64,000 bases of DNA from G963667915 sp965197385 (GCA_965197385.1 CBDANA010000009.1:124001-188000); one strand, 5' to 3'; shown: positions 43,923 to 52,465, counted from the stretch's first letter. Notes: generated by a model not told the origin, from the sequence alone. Translations and numbers: made by a program.

Positions 43923-44600
43923 TCACTCGATGTCGAGCACGCCCGAGTAGATCGCCATTCCGACGACCGCATCGACGCCGGCCGCGTCGAGCCGATCGAT
44001 CTCCGTCTTGGTCGAGATGCCACCTGCCGCGCTTAGCTTCCGCGAAGTCGCGCGGCGGACGTCCATTACAGCGGCAACATCGATGCCGCCCATCAACCCT
44101 TCGGTCTCCACGTGCGTATAGAGAAAGGCACCGCACCAGGATTCCAGGGCGCCCACCGCATCGACGGCCGTCACCGCTTCGGTCGCCTGCCAGCCGTGCG
44201 TCACGACCCGACCGCCCCGGCTGTCCACGGCGCCGACAATTCGCTCGATGCCTAGGTCTTCGGCAAGCGCCCGCGCGAATTCCACGTCGGGCGCGCCGTC
44301 ACGAAAGAGTGCCGATCCGACGATGACCGCCTCGGCCCCGGCGGCCACGAGCGCCGCGGCGTGCGCGCGTGTGCGGATGCCGCCGCCGATTCGACAGGGC
44401 AGACGCTGGCAGATCTGCCGGACCAGTCCATCGTTTGTTCCCACCCGTTTGGCGGCGTCCAGGTCGATCACCTGGACCGTCGGGAATCGTTCGAAGCGCG
44501 AGATCCAGCCGTCGATGTCGTCACTCGCGATAGCGAGCCGATCGCCCTGGACGAGCTGGACGATCTGACCGTTCTGCAGGTCGATGGAGGGGATCAGCAT
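43923..44600 (-). CDS. hisA: HisA, ProFAR isomerase
   Basis: 225 aa, (beta-alpha)8 barrel: 'MLIPSIDLQNGQIVQLVQGD' with the first catalytic Asp (D7 type), 'RIGGGIRTRAHAAALVAAGA', and second-half Asp in 'IVGAVDSRGG'. Isomerises ProFAR to PRFAR in histidine synthesis. Last gene of the his operon, 34 nt after hisF; a prophage fragment begins beyond its stop. That hisA follows hisF is not the most common order. Confidence 0.93.
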   Translation of the reverse strand: MLIPSIDLQNGQIVQLVQGDRLAIASDDIDGWISRFERFPTVQVIDLDAAKRVGTNDGLVRQICQRLPCRIGGGIRTRAHAAALVAAGAEAVIVGSALFRDGAPDVEFARALAEDLGIERIVGAVDSRGGRVVTHGWQATEAVTAVDAVGALESWCGAFLYTHVETEGLMGGIDVAAVMDVRRATSRKLSAAGGISTKTEIDRLDAAGVDAVVGMAIYSGVLDIE

Positions 44601-44617
44601 GGCGAGGAGACAGAAGA

Positions 44618-44652
44618 TTGGAGTTAGTTAGGAGTTAGGAGTTAGGAGAAAG
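44618..44652. repeat. Short tandem repeats (AGTTAGG) at the hisF-hisA junction
   Basis: GGAGTTAGTTAGGAGTTAGG followed by further AGTTAGGAG units. On the minus strand these encode the last residues (S-P-N-S) and stop of hisF, so expansion has altered its extreme C-terminus. Confidence 0.7.
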
Positions 44653-45402
44653 CCTCACGGGAATCCCGTGTGTCCTCAAGTGATCCTTGAGATCCATCAC
44701 CGCGTGCTCCTTGTAGTGAAAGATCGACGCTGCGAGCGCCGCGTCGGCCCGGCCCTTCGTGAAGACCTCGACGAAGTGATCAAACGTGCCTGCGCCACCC
44801 GAGGCGATGACCGGAATGCCGACCGCCGTCGACACCGCGGCGGTCAACTCACAGTCGAAGCCGGATCGCGTGCCGTCTCGGTCGATCGATGTCAGCAGGA
44901 TCTCGCCCGCTCCGCGGTCGGTCGCCTCGCGCGCCCAGTCCACCGCGTCGCGACCCGTGCGGGCCTGTCCGCTGCGCGCGTAGACCGTGAACCGGTCGGA
45001 TTCGCGCTTTGCGTCAATTGCCACGACGACCGCCTGGGTGCCGTAGCGCGCCGCCAGCGTCGTCATGAGATCGGGGTAGTCCAGGGCGGCTGTGTTCAGG
45101 CTGACCTTGTCGGCGCCAGCGTCGAACGCCGCCATCGCGTCGTCCTCGGTCCGGATGCCTCCGCCGACCGCCAGCGGCAGAAAGATTACGCGAGCCACCG
45201 CTCCGATCGTCTCGGCAAGCGCCCGCCGGCCCTCGATCGTTGCGGTGATGTCGAGAATCACGATCTCGTCGATTCCCTCGCGGTCGTACCGGCGAGCCAG
45301 GGCGGCCGGGCCGCCGGCCTGCCGCAGCGACCCGAACTGCACGCCCTTGACCACGGCGCCGTCCCGCACGTCGAGGCAGGCAATCAGGCGCTTGGCGAGC
45401 AC
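44635..45402 (-). CDS. hisF: HisF, cyclase subunit of imidazole glycerol phosphate synthase
   Basis: 255 aa from GTG at 45402 ('VLAKRLIACLDVRDGAVVKG', first catalytic Asp), overlapping the hisH end by 19 nt. Second Asp in 'LLTSIDRDGTRSGFD'; phosphate-binding 'LAVGGGIRTEDDA' and 'VIASGGAGTFDHF'. Works with HisH to make IGP and AICAR from PRFAR and glutamine-derived ammonia. Confidence 0.94.
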   Translation of the reverse strand: MLAKRLIACLDVRDGAVVKGVQFGSLRQAGGPAALARRYDREGIDEIVILDITATIEGRRALAETIGAVARVIFLPLAVGGGIRTEDDAMAAFDAGADKVSLNTAALDYPDLMTTLAARYGTQAVVVAIDAKRESDRFTVYARSGQARTGRDAVDWAREATDRGAGEILLTSIDRDGTRSGFDCELTAAVSTAVGIPVIASGGAGTFDHFVEVFTKGRADAALAASIFHYKEHAVMDLKDHLRTHGIPVRLSPNS

Positions 45403-46016
45403 GGCGCACCGGTCCGACGCAGGAAGTTGCCAAGAATCGTCAATCCCACCTGTCCGGATTTCTCCGGATGAAACTGAACGCCGCCGATGTGATCCTGCTC
45501 GACGACGCTGGCGAACCGGTTGGCGTGCTCGGTGACGGCGACGCAGGCTGGCGTGATCGGCGGGGCATACGAATGCGTGAAGTAGACATAGGCGCCGTCG
45601 TCCACGCCCCGGAGCAGCCACGACGGTGACGAGAAGGTGAGCCGGTTCCAGCCGACGTGGGGCACCTTGACCGGCCCGCCCGGTCCGATGTCGTCCAGCG
45701 GCGTACACTGGCCGCCGACGACGCCGAGACCGGGCACATCCGGCGCTTCCAGGCTGCCGTCGAAGAGCCACTGCATGCCCAGACAGATCCCCAGCATCGG
45801 GGTGCCGTCGTCAACCGCCTGCCGCACGGCCGGGAGCCACGCGAGGGTGAGCGCGCGGGTCGCGCCGAAGTGCCCGACGCCGGGCACGACGATGCCGGTC
45901 GCGCCGGCGAGCGCCCCCGGCGCGATCGGCGTGGTCACCTTGGCGCCGAGCGTTTGTAACGCCTTGCGCACCGACGTCAGGTTGCCGGCGCCATAGTCGA
46001 TCAGGGCAATACTCAT
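45384..46016 (-). CDS. hisH: HisH, glutaminase subunit of imidazole glycerol phosphate synthase
   Basis: 210 aa, class I glutamine amidotransferase: 'IALIDYGAGNLTSVRKAL', nucleophile Cys in 'MLGICLGMQWLFDGS', His and Glu in 'VQFHPEKSGQVG'. Supplies ammonia to HisF. 17 nt after hisB; overlaps hisF. Confidence 0.94.
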   Translation of the reverse strand: MSIALIDYGAGNLTSVRKALQTLGAKVTTPIAPGALAGATGIVVPGVGHFGATRALTLAWLPAVRQAVDDGTPMLGICLGMQWLFDGSLEAPDVPGLGVVGGQCTPLDDIGPGGPVKVPHVGWNRLTFSSPSWLLRGVDDGAYVYFTHSYAPPITPACVAVTEHANRFASVVEQDHIGGVQFHPEKSGQVGLTILGNFLRRTGAPCSPSA

Positions 46017-46033
46017 CGGGTCGCTCCAGGACC

Positions 46034-46678
46034 CTACAACAGTCCCTTGGTGCTCGGCAGCCGCCCGGCCAGACGGCGGTCGCGCTCGCAGGCGACGCGC
46101 AAGGCCCGACCGAACGCCTTGAACAGCGCTTCGACCTGGTGATGGCTCGAGCGCCCGTAGAGCACCTTGAGGTGCACGTTGGCACGCGCGCCGTCGGCGA
46201 AGGCCTGGAAGAAGTCGTCGAGCAGCTCCGCCTGGAGATCGCCGACGCGCTTCACGTTCAGCCGGAGATCGACGACGGCGTACGGGCGGCCGCCCAGATC
46301 GATCGCCGCCACCCCGAGGGTCTCGTCCATCGGCATGACGAAGTAGCCGGCGCGATTGATGCCTCTGCGCGTCCCGAGTGCCTTCGCCACCGCCTGCCCG
46401 AGCGCGAGGCCGGTGTCCTCGACCGTGTGGTGTTGATCGACGTCGAGATCACCTCTGGTCACCAGCGACAGATCGAAGACGCCGTGCCGGGCGACGAGTT
46501 CGAGCATGTGATCGAGAAACCGGACACCGGTCGTGATCTCGTAGCGTCCGCGCCCGTCGAGGTTGAGCCGAACGTCGACATCGGTCTCGTGCGTACGACG
46601 GGTGATCCGGGCTCGGCGGCCGCGCGGTGAGGCTGCCGGCGTGGGCGTCGGCTTCGGTGTCGACCTCGCCGGCTTCAT
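46034..46678 (-). CDS. hisB: HisB, imidazoleglycerol-phosphate dehydratase
   Basis: 214 aa, monofunctional (no phosphatase domain). Metal-binding His motifs: 'FLDHMLELVARHG', 'DQHHTVEDTGLALGQA', 'SSHHQVEALFKAFGRAL'. A Pro/Arg-rich N-terminal tail (about 25 residues) precedes the domain. Its ATG overlaps the hisD stop (46675-46678). Histidinol-phosphatase and hisC are not in this operon. Confidence 0.94.
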   Translation of the reverse strand: MKPARSTPKPTPTPAASPRGRRARITRRTHETDVDVRLNLDGRGRYEITTGVRFLDHMLELVARHGVFDLSLVTRGDLDVDQHHTVEDTGLALGQAVAKALGTRRGINRAGYFVMPMDETLGVAAIDLGGRPYAVVDLRLNVKRVGDLQAELLDDFFQAFADGARANVHLKVLYGRSSHHQVEALFKAFGRALRVACERDRRLAGRLPSTKGLL

Positions 46679-47925
46679 GACATCCTGACCTCGACCGACG
46701 CCGCGTGCGCCCTCAGGCCCTCGGCGCCCGCCAGGGTGATGACGGTGGACGCCAGACCGAGGAGTCCCTTCCGCGACACGCGCTGTACGGTCGAGACGTG
46801 GACGAAATCGCTGACGCTCAGGCCGCCGCGGCCGCTCGCCGCCCGGCCGGTCGGCAGCACGTGGTTCGACCCGGTCGCATAGTCCCCGGCCGCTGGCGCC
46901 GCGTACGGACCGACGAAGGTGGTGCCGGCACGCCAGGCCTGGTCGCTCACCGACGCGTGGTCCACCATCAGGTGCTCGGGGGCGATCCGGTTCACCAGAT
47001 CGGCGCCTTCCCGCATCGACCGGCAGATGACGATAGCGCCGTTGCGGGCCAGGGCCCGACGTGCAATCGGCGAGACCGTCGCCCGCGCCGTCGTCCGTTC
47101 GGCCACCGCCAAGGCAAGCCGGCGGCTCGTCGTGATCAGAATCGCGCGCGCCTCCGGGTCATGCTCGGCCTGCGCCACGAGATCAACAGCGATCCAGTCG
47201 GGCCGCCCTCGCACCGACAGGATGACGAGTTCGGTCGGTCCCGCGACAAAATCGATCAGACAGACGGCAGCAACCCGGGCCTTGGCCGCCGTCACGTAGG
47301 CGTTGCCCGGGCCGACGATTTTGTCCACGCGCGGGATCGATCGCGTGCCGTAGCCGAGCGCGGCGATGGCATGGGCGCCGCCCATCCGATACACGCAACG
47401 TACCCCGGCTGCCTTGGCGGCCGCCAGGATCGCGTCATCCGGACGGGGACACGCGACGACGACGTCGGCCACTCCGGCGATTTTTGCCGGGATGGCGGTC
47501 ATAAGGAGCGACGAGGGCAGCGGCTGCCGGCCGGCCGGTACGTAGCAGCCGACCCGTTCGAGCGGCCGCACCCGCTGTTCGATGACGACGCCTGGCGCCA
47601 CCGTCTCCCGCCAGCTCTGTGGTCGCTGGCGCCGCGCCACCCGGCGAATGTTCCGCGCCGCGGTCGCGAGCGCGCGGCGGACGCTGGGCGTCACGGCTCG
47701 TGCCGCGCGGTCGATCTCGGCCGGTCCCACCTCGATCGGGCCGCGCAGCCCGTCGAGCTGCCTGGCGTAGCGGCGCAGCGCTCGGTCGCCGACGCGGCGG
47801 ACGTCGTTGACGATGCGTGCCACGCGACGCTCGACTGTGCGGTCGGCCGTTCGACGGCGATCGAGCAGCCGCGCGATGGCTGGTGCGTCGGACGACGAGA
47901 GCATCTTCAGCATACGGTCGCTCAC
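46675..47925 (-). CDS. hisD: HisD, histidinol dehydrogenase
   Basis: 416 aa from GTG at 47925, overlapping the hisG stop by 3 nt. Motifs: 'VGCYVPAGRQPLPSSLLMTA', 'DKIVGPGNAYVTAAKARV', 'DFVAGPTELVILS', 'DLVAQAEHDPEARAILIT' with Zn/catalytic residues, and 'NRIAPEHLMVDHA'. Two-step oxidation of histidinol to histidine with NAD. Confidence 0.94.
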   Translation of the reverse strand: MSDRMLKMLSSSDAPAIARLLDRRRTADRTVERRVARIVNDVRRVGDRALRRYARQLDGLRGPIEVGPAEIDRAARAVTPSVRRALATAARNIRRVARRQRPQSWRETVAPGVVIEQRVRPLERVGCYVPAGRQPLPSSLLMTAIPAKIAGVADVVVACPRPDDAILAAAKAAGVRCVYRMGGAHAIAALGYGTRSIPRVDKIVGPGNAYVTAAKARVAAVCLIDFVAGPTELVILSVRGRPDWIAVDLVAQAEHDPEARAILITTSRRLALAVAERTTARATVSPIARRALARNGAIVICRSMREGADLVNRIAPEHLMVDHASVSDQAWRAGTTFVGPYAAPAAGDYATGSNHVLPTGRAASGRGGLSVSDFVHVSTVQRVSRKGLLGLASTVITLAGAEGLRAHAASVEVRMS

Positions 47926-48806
47926 AGGACGATCTTGTTGATCGGATACTCGACAATGCCGTGGCCGCCGGCGGCCTGTAGCCGTGGAATGAACTCCCGC
48001 ACCGTCCGTTTCTCGATGATCGTGTTGATGGCGACCCAGTCTGGATCGGTCAGTGGCGAGATCGTCGGCCGCTGCAGCGCAGGCAGTAACCCCAGGACAT
48101 CATCGAGATCCTGCTTCAGCACGTTGACCATGATGCCCACGTGGCCCTGCGCCGCGATCGCGGAGCGTAGCAGGAGCGCGATCGTGTCGATCTTCGACTG
48201 TTTCCACGGGTCGCCCACCGCGACCGCGTTGGCGATGAGCTGCGTGTTCGATTCCATGATCGTGTCGACGACCCGCAGACGATTGGCGCGGAGCGTCGAA
48301 CCCGTTTCGGTGGCCTCGACGATGGCATCCGCGAGGACGGGCGGCTTGACCTCTGTGGCACCCCAAGAAAATTCTACGTGGACCTGCACCCCGAGGCGCT
48401 CGAAGTACGCCTCGGTCGCCCGCATCAGCTCGGTCGCGACGACCTTGCCGTCGAGGTCCTCCGGACGCTGGACCTTCGACTCCTCCGGCACGGCCAGCAC
48501 CCACCGGACCTTACCGAAGCTCTGCTTGGCGTAGATGAGATCGGCGATCGGTCGCACGTCGTCTCCGGTCGCCGCGTGATGCTCGGCGATCCAGTCTTGC
48601 CCCGTCAGGCCGGCATCGAGGACGCCGCCGGCCACGTAGCGGGCCATCTCCTGCGCCCGGATCAGCATGCACTCGATTTCGGGGTCGTCGATCGCGGGGA
48701 AGTACGAGCGCGCGCGCAGCTGCACGGTGTAGCCCGCTTGCGCGAAGAGCTGGATCGTCGCCTCCTGGAGCGAGCCCTTGGGAATACCGAATCGAAGCTT
48801 GTTCAT
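47922..48806 (-). CDS. hisG: HisG, ATP phosphoribosyltransferase (long form)
   Basis: 294 aa from the ATG at 48806 ('MNKLRFGIPKGSLQEATIQL'); an upstream in-frame extension is not supported. Motifs: 'CMLIRAQEMARYVAGGVLDA', 'GLTGQDWI', PRPP loop 'EATETGSTLRANRL'. The C-terminal 80 residues ('IMVNVLKQDLDDVLGLLPAL') are the regulatory domain of the long HisG, which is feedback-inhibited by histidine and needs no HisZ. Confidence 0.94.
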   Translation of the reverse strand: MNKLRFGIPKGSLQEATIQLFAQAGYTVQLRARSYFPAIDDPEIECMLIRAQEMARYVAGGVLDAGLTGQDWIAEHHAATGDDVRPIADLIYAKQSFGKVRWVLAVPEESKVQRPEDLDGKVVATELMRATEAYFERLGVQVHVEFSWGATEVKPPVLADAIVEATETGSTLRANRLRVVDTIMESNTQLIANAVAVGDPWKQSKIDTIALLLRSAIAAQGHVGIMVNVLKQDLDDVLGLLPALQRPTISPLTDPDWVAINTIIEKRTVREFIPRLQAAGGHGIVEYPINKIVL

Positions 48807-48826
48807 GGCCGAGTACCTTTCGAGGG

Positions 48827-49144
48827 TCACGAGTCGTCGATGTCGCGGAAGAAGCAGCTGCGAGTTCCGGTGTGGCAAACGTTACCGTCGCCGAGACGCT
48901 TGACCCGCAGCAGCACCGTGTCGTCGTCGCAATCCTTCAGGACCCGTTGCACCTGGAGGCGGTTTCCGGATGTTTCCCCCTTCATCCACAGCGTGTTTCG
49001 GCTGCGGCTGAAGAAGGTGGCCAAGCCGGTGTCCCTCGTCCGGGCCAACGCTTCCTCGTTCATGAAACCGACCATCAGCACTTCGTGGCTGTCGGCATCC
49101 TGCACGACGGCCGGGATCAGGCCGTCCAATTTCGAAAAATCCAT
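48827..49144 (-). CDS. hisI: HisI, phosphoribosyl-AMP cyclohydrolase
   Basis: 105 aa: 'DGLIPAVVQDADSHEVLMVG', 'TFFSRSRNTLWMKGETSGN', 'DCDDDTVLLRVKR', 'VCHTGTRSCFF' with Zn-binding Cys residues. No HisE domain is fused and no hisE is seen in the operon. First structural gene after the attenuator. Confidence 0.93.
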   Translation of the reverse strand: MDFSKLDGLIPAVVQDADSHEVLMVGFMNEEALARTRDTGLATFFSRSRNTLWMKGETSGNRLQVQRVLKDCDDDTVLLRVKRLGDGNVCHTGTRSCFFRDIDDS

Positions 49145-49167
49145 GCACGCTCCTCGCGGTCGAGCAC

Positions 49168-49200
49168 AAAAAATGGCCTCGCCGATTGCTCGGCGAGGCC
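49168..49200 (-). terminator. Rho-independent attenuator terminator of the his operon
   Basis: On the minus strand GGCCTCGCCGA-GCAA-TCGGCGAGGCC is followed by ATTTTTTG: an 11-bp perfect stem with a U-tract, placed between the leader peptide stop (49240) and hisI (49144). Confidence 0.92.
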
Positions 49201-49239
49201 GCGGGGGTCAGGCCTGATCAGAACGCTTGTCGATCTACC

Positions 49240-49323
49240 TCACACACGCAACTCCGCCGGCCGGCCGTGATGATGAGGACAGCCGTGGTGATGCCGGTGC
49301 GTGTGGTGATGGCGAAACTGCAT
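49240..49323 (-). CDS. hisL: His-rich leader peptide (his attenuator)
   Basis: 27 codons, M-Q-F-R-H-H-H-T-H-R-H-H-H-G-C-P-H-H-H-G then R-P-A-E-L-R-V-stop. Ten of the first 19 residues are His. GGAG stands just upstream. Followed by the terminator at 49168-49200, this is the classical arrangement: ribosomes stall on His codons when charged tRNA-His is low and the terminator is avoided. Found by direct reading; too short for usual gene calling. Confidence 0.93.
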   Translation of the reverse strand: MQFRHHHTHRHHHGCPHHHGRPAELRV

Positions 49324-49333
49324 GACTCCAGGT

Positions 49334-49362
49334 AGGCTATCCGAGGCCGTCGGCCCTGTCAA
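49334..49362 (-). promoter_or_regulatory. Promoter of the his operon (TTGACA-17-TAGCCT)
   Basis: TTGACA (49357-49362) and TAGCCT (49334-49339), 17 bp apart on the minus strand, just before the leader peptide. Confidence 0.55.
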
Positions 49363-49369
49363 CGATGAG

Positions 49370-49399
49370 GGTAGTGGTCAAGTTTACTTGACCACTACC
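49370..49399. promoter_or_regulatory. 30-bp perfect palindrome upstream of the his promoter
   Basis: GGTAGTGGTCAAGT-TT-ACTTGACCACTACC, 14-bp arms, 8 bp upstream of the -35 box. It could be an operator, or the terminator hairpin of the small gene to its right, whose TAG stop (49395-49397) lies inside the palindrome. Confidence 0.5.
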
Positions 49400-49673
49400 A
49401 CGACGAGGAAGCCGGCGGTCGGCGTCTCCCACCGATTGAGAGGAGGGAATCATGCGAGTCGAGTTGTTCGAGTCGCTCGGGATAATAGCGAACCAGCTCG
49501 CTCAAGAAGAAGACTGCTGCGTACGTGGCGATCAATTTATTCATGGGGATCAACACGTTTGCGGCGTCGTACGGAGGGTTCAGGACGAGCTGCGAACTGT
49601 CATCAACGGTGGGAGGCTGGACCGCATGAGGCAAAGCCTGCCGAAGGACTTCGAGTAGATCAGTGGTTCGCAC
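49395..49673 (-). CDS. Hypothetical, YaaC-like C-terminal fragment
   Basis: 92 codons. The middle reads 'LIPMNKLIATYAAVFFLSEL' and 'VRYYPERLEQLDSHDS', a pattern seen near the end of YaaC-like proteins (membrane-like helix followed by 'VRYYP'). The N-terminal part would lie where IS5 copy C is inserted, so this is probably the end of a disrupted gene. The family call is tentative. Confidence 0.4.
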   Translation of the reverse strand: MRTTDLLEVLRQALPHAVQPPTVDDSSQLVLNPPYDAANVLIPMNKLIATYAAVFFLSELVRYYPERLEQLDSHDSLLSIGGRRRPPASSSW

Positions 49674-49691
49674 CGCACCATTGCTGTCTAG

Positions 49692-50893
49692 CAGGCTGCG
49701 GAAGAACCCGGGTATCGGGCTGTTTTCTTAAGCATCATGCGGGTAACGACCGCCCGACGACCGTGCGCACGGGTGTGCGCTGACCCCGATGAGGGGGCCG
49801 GCGACACGCGCGGCCGGCGAGCAGGGACACGTCGCCTCCAGATTCCGCAGGCGGACCAAGTTATAGGCCGTGGCGGCGAAAGTGAGCTGCCACTCGACGA
49901 GTGGGACGCCGCGAGGCCGGAGCTTGCGCAAACCACCGACGGTCTGCCTCCACCCAAAGACCTGTTCCACGAGTTTTCGTTTCCGCTGACTCACGTGAGA
50001 ACCCGCATGCCGGGTGGGCCGACCATCAATCGCCCGCCAGCGGACCTTCTGCGCCACGTGGGGCGTGACGTCCCGGACGCGGACATCGGCGACGAAGCTC
50101 GCCACATCGTAGCCCTTGTCTGCTCCGACCGTGCTGCCCGGCGGCGCGCTGGCCTCCAGCAACAGTGCCGCCGCCTCGCGTTCGGCGGTCCCCGTCGCGT
50201 GGGTCGCACAGACGTTGGCGACGAGCCCCTGCCGATTATCCAACAGCACGTGGCCCAGAGACGCCAGCTTCGCCTCCTTCCCTTGGCCCTTCCGATGCAG
50301 CATCGCCGCCGGATCAGTCGTCGACTGGTGCGTGTCGTTGCGCCGCCGCTCGCCGTGGAAGTCGACCGTGGGATTCCCGGGGTCATCGGGGGGCGCGCGC
50401 GGCGCGGCGTCCCGGCATCGGAAGCTCTTCAGGAAGGCGGCCGCGCCATCCCCCGCCAGCAGCCGGTCACGATTCTTGGTAAACGTCGTGGGATGCCAGA
50501 CCGGGTCGTCCATATGCAAGCCGACGAACCAGCGGAACAGCAGGTTGTCGTTGAGCTCTTCCAGCAGCAGCCGTTCGCTCCGGATCGTGTACAGCACCTG
50601 CAGCAACAGGGCCCGCAACAATGGCTCAGGCGGGATCGACGGACGTCCCGTCTTGGCGTACAGGCCGGCGAACCTGCGCGACATCGTCTTCAGCGCGTGA
50701 TCCATCAGCGCGCGGACCGCGCGGAGCGGAGGATCGGCCGGCACGCGCTGTTCCGGCGACCGGTAACTGAACATGTGATGGGTCTGCTCATCGTGTCCGC
50801 GCATGAGGTGGCTCCCTTCAGCAATATTGGGAGCATGGGAGTACGCCGGGATCGATCTGTCGATCCCATTCCATGGACTTTTTCAGCAGCCTG
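49692..50893 (-). mobile_element. IS5-family element, copy C (93-bp internal deletion)
   Basis: CTAG on both flanks (49688-49691 and 50894-50897). 1202 bp instead of 1295: the stretch equal to 2708-2800 of copy A is missing. The left inverted repeat has one change (CTGCGGAAG for CTGCTGAAG). Confidence 0.9.
49728..50804 (-). pseudogene. IS5 transposase lacking the first catalytic Asp (copy C)
   Basis: An in-frame deletion of 31 codons joins 'GDGAAAF' to 'LKSFRCRDAAPRAPP', removing 'LLSDEHFTVDGTQLEAWAS' with the first Asp of the DDE triad. The frame stays open and gains the 31-residue C-terminal extension (no TGA after 'ATCP'), so its length is again 358. It should be catalytically dead but could still bind IS ends. 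Confidence 0.88.
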
Positions 50894-50924
50894 CTAGTGG
50901 AGTTGTAGCGATAGTCTCAAAGAA

Positions 50925-51194
50925 TTACTTGGTGTCAGTCGCTACGGCGTGAAACCCGAACGCCGTAAGTGCGAAATCCTTTGGCGGTTCGATCTCGTGA
51001 TACTGGGCTGCAAGCGTAGGACCCAAAGATGGATGGGCGGAGACCTCTGCTGCCTTGGGGATTGCAAGAAGCGTCCAAGCATCTGTCGAGTCGATCCGAC
51101 TGGCACAGTTGCAGAGGATCGTCTTCACCCGTCCGAAGGCGGATTCCTCATATTGGAGTCCTACGGGGAACGAGTATCCCAGCAACTGACTCAC
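50925..51194 (-). CDS. Hypothetical protein, probably truncated
   Basis: 89 codons from a GTG whose upstream DNA is the IS3 left end ('SFPVGLQYEESAFGRVKTIL', 'CNCASRIDSTDAWTLLAIPK', 'PPKDFALTAFGFHAVATDTK'). The amino-acid mix looks like a real soluble protein. The 5' part was probably separated by the IS3 insertion: its TSD CAC lies at 51192-51194. No family recognised. Confidence 0.4.
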   Translation of the reverse strand: MSQLLGYSFPVGLQYEESAFGRVKTILCNCASRIDSTDAWTLLAIPKAAEVSAHPSLGPTLAAQYHEIEPPKDFALTAFGFHAVATDTK

Positions 51195-51245
51195 TGAATC
51201 GTACCGGGTTTCTCGGAGACCTCATTGCTTGGGAGGATGGGGTCT

Positions 51246-51566
51246 ATGGGACGTCCAAGTCGGTTTTCTCCGGAAGTGCGCGAACGTGCCGTCCGGATGG
51301 TCGAGGAGCACCGAGAGGCCCACGCCTCAGAGTGGGCGGTGCTGCAGTCGGTGGCGCCGAAGCTCGGCTGCACGGCGGAGACGCTGCGGAAGTGGGTGCG
51401 GCAGGCGCAGCGTGATGCTGGGCATCGGCCGGGCCTGACGACGAGCGAGCGGGAGCGGTTGAAGGAGCTGGAGCGCGAGGTCCGTGAGCTGAAGCAGGCG
51501 AATGAGATCCTGCGGAAAGCGTTCGCGTATTTCGCCCAGGCGGAGCTCGACCGCCGGAGGACGTAG
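51246..51566 (+). CDS. IS3-family transposase OrfA
   Basis: 106 aa from the ATG at 51246 (GGGAGG 9 nt upstream; another ATG at 51237). HTH region 'RFSPEVRERAVRMVEEHREA' and 'LGCTAETLRKWVRQAQRD', then a leucine-zipper-like helix 'RLKELEREVRELKQANEILR'. Recognises the IS ends. OrfB lies in the -1 frame, so an OrfAB fusion by -1 frameshifting is expected from the family. Confidence 0.9.
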   Translation: MGRPSRFSPEVRERAVRMVEEHREAHASEWAVLQSVAPKLGCTAETLRKWVRQAQRDAGHRPGLTTSERERLKELEREVRELKQANEILRKAFAYFAQAELDRRRT

Positions 51567-51571
51567 CCACG

Positions 51572-52465
51572 ATGGTCCAGTTCATCGCCGACCATCGCGC
51601 CGTGTTCGGGGTCGAGCCGATCTGCGCCGTGCTGCCGATCGCCCCGTCGACGTATCATCGCCATCGGCACCAGCGGACACACCCGACGCGCCGGTCCGCA
51701 CGGGCGCAGCGCGACGATCAGCTCCGCGTCGAGATTCAGCGGGTCTATGACGCGCACCAGCAGGTCTACGGCCCCCGGAAAGTCTGGAAGCAGCTGCGGC
51801 GGGACGGCGTCCGCGTGGCGCGCTGCACCGTGGCGCGCCTGATGCGCGCGATGGGCCTTGCCGGGGCCGTCCGGGGCCGGGCCTGGGTCACCACGACCCC
51901 CGCAGGTGAGGGCGGTCGCCCGGTGGACCTCGTTGACCGCCGATTCGTGGCCACCCGTCCGAATCAGCTCTGGGTCTCCGATTTCACGTACGTCGCAACC
52001 TGGGGCGGCTTTGTCTACATCGCGGTCGTCATCGACGTGTTTGCGCGCCGCATTGTGGGCTGGCGGGTGTCGGCCTCCATGCGCACGGACTTTGTGCTGG
52101 ATGCGTTGGAGCAGGCGATCTACGCCCGCCGGGGCGACGCCCTCACCGGCCTCGTACATCACAGTGATGCCGGGTCGCAATATCTCTCGATGCGGTACAC
52201 GGATCGCCTCGTGGACGCCGGCATCGCGCCGTCGGTCGGCAGCCAAGGCGATGCCTATGACAATGCCCTCGCCGAATCGGTGATCGGCTTGTACAAGACG
52301 GAGGTGATTCGACGGAAGGGCCCGTGGCGCACCCTCGAGGCCGTGGAGTTCGCCACCTTGACGTGGGTGGACTGGTTCAACACACGACGACTGTTGGGGC
52401 CGCTCGGGGACATTCCACCAGCAGAGTTCGAGGCGCAGTACTATGAGCAGGCTGAGGTGGCCTGA
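51572..52465 (+). CDS. IS3-family transposase OrfB
   Basis: 297 aa with rve integrase core: first Asp in 'NQLWVSDFTYVATWGGFVYI', second Asp in 'GLVHHSDAGSQYLS', Glu in 'YDNALAESVIGLYKTEVI'. HTH_21-like region 'VYGPRKVWKQLRRDGVRVAR' before it. Full length. Confidence 0.92.
   Translation: MVQFIADHRAVFGVEPICAVLPIAPSTYHRHRHQRTHPTRRSARAQRDDQLRVEIQRVYDAHQQVYGPRKVWKQLRRDGVRVARCTVARLMRAMGLAGAVRGRAWVTTTPAGEGGRPVDLVDRRFVATRPNQLWVSDFTYVATWGGFVYIAVVIDVFARRIVGWRVSASMRTDFVLDALEQAIYARRGDALTGLVHHSDAGSQYLSMRYTDRLVDAGIAPSVGSQGDAYDNALAESVIGLYKTEVIRRKGPWRTLEAVEFATLTWVDWFNTRRLLGPLGDIPPAEFEAQYYEQAEVA

Noticed and set aside
46705..48534. 609-codon plus-strand frame across hisD and hisG
   Set aside because: Shadow of two well-conserved genes on the minus strand; no motifs and implausible composition.
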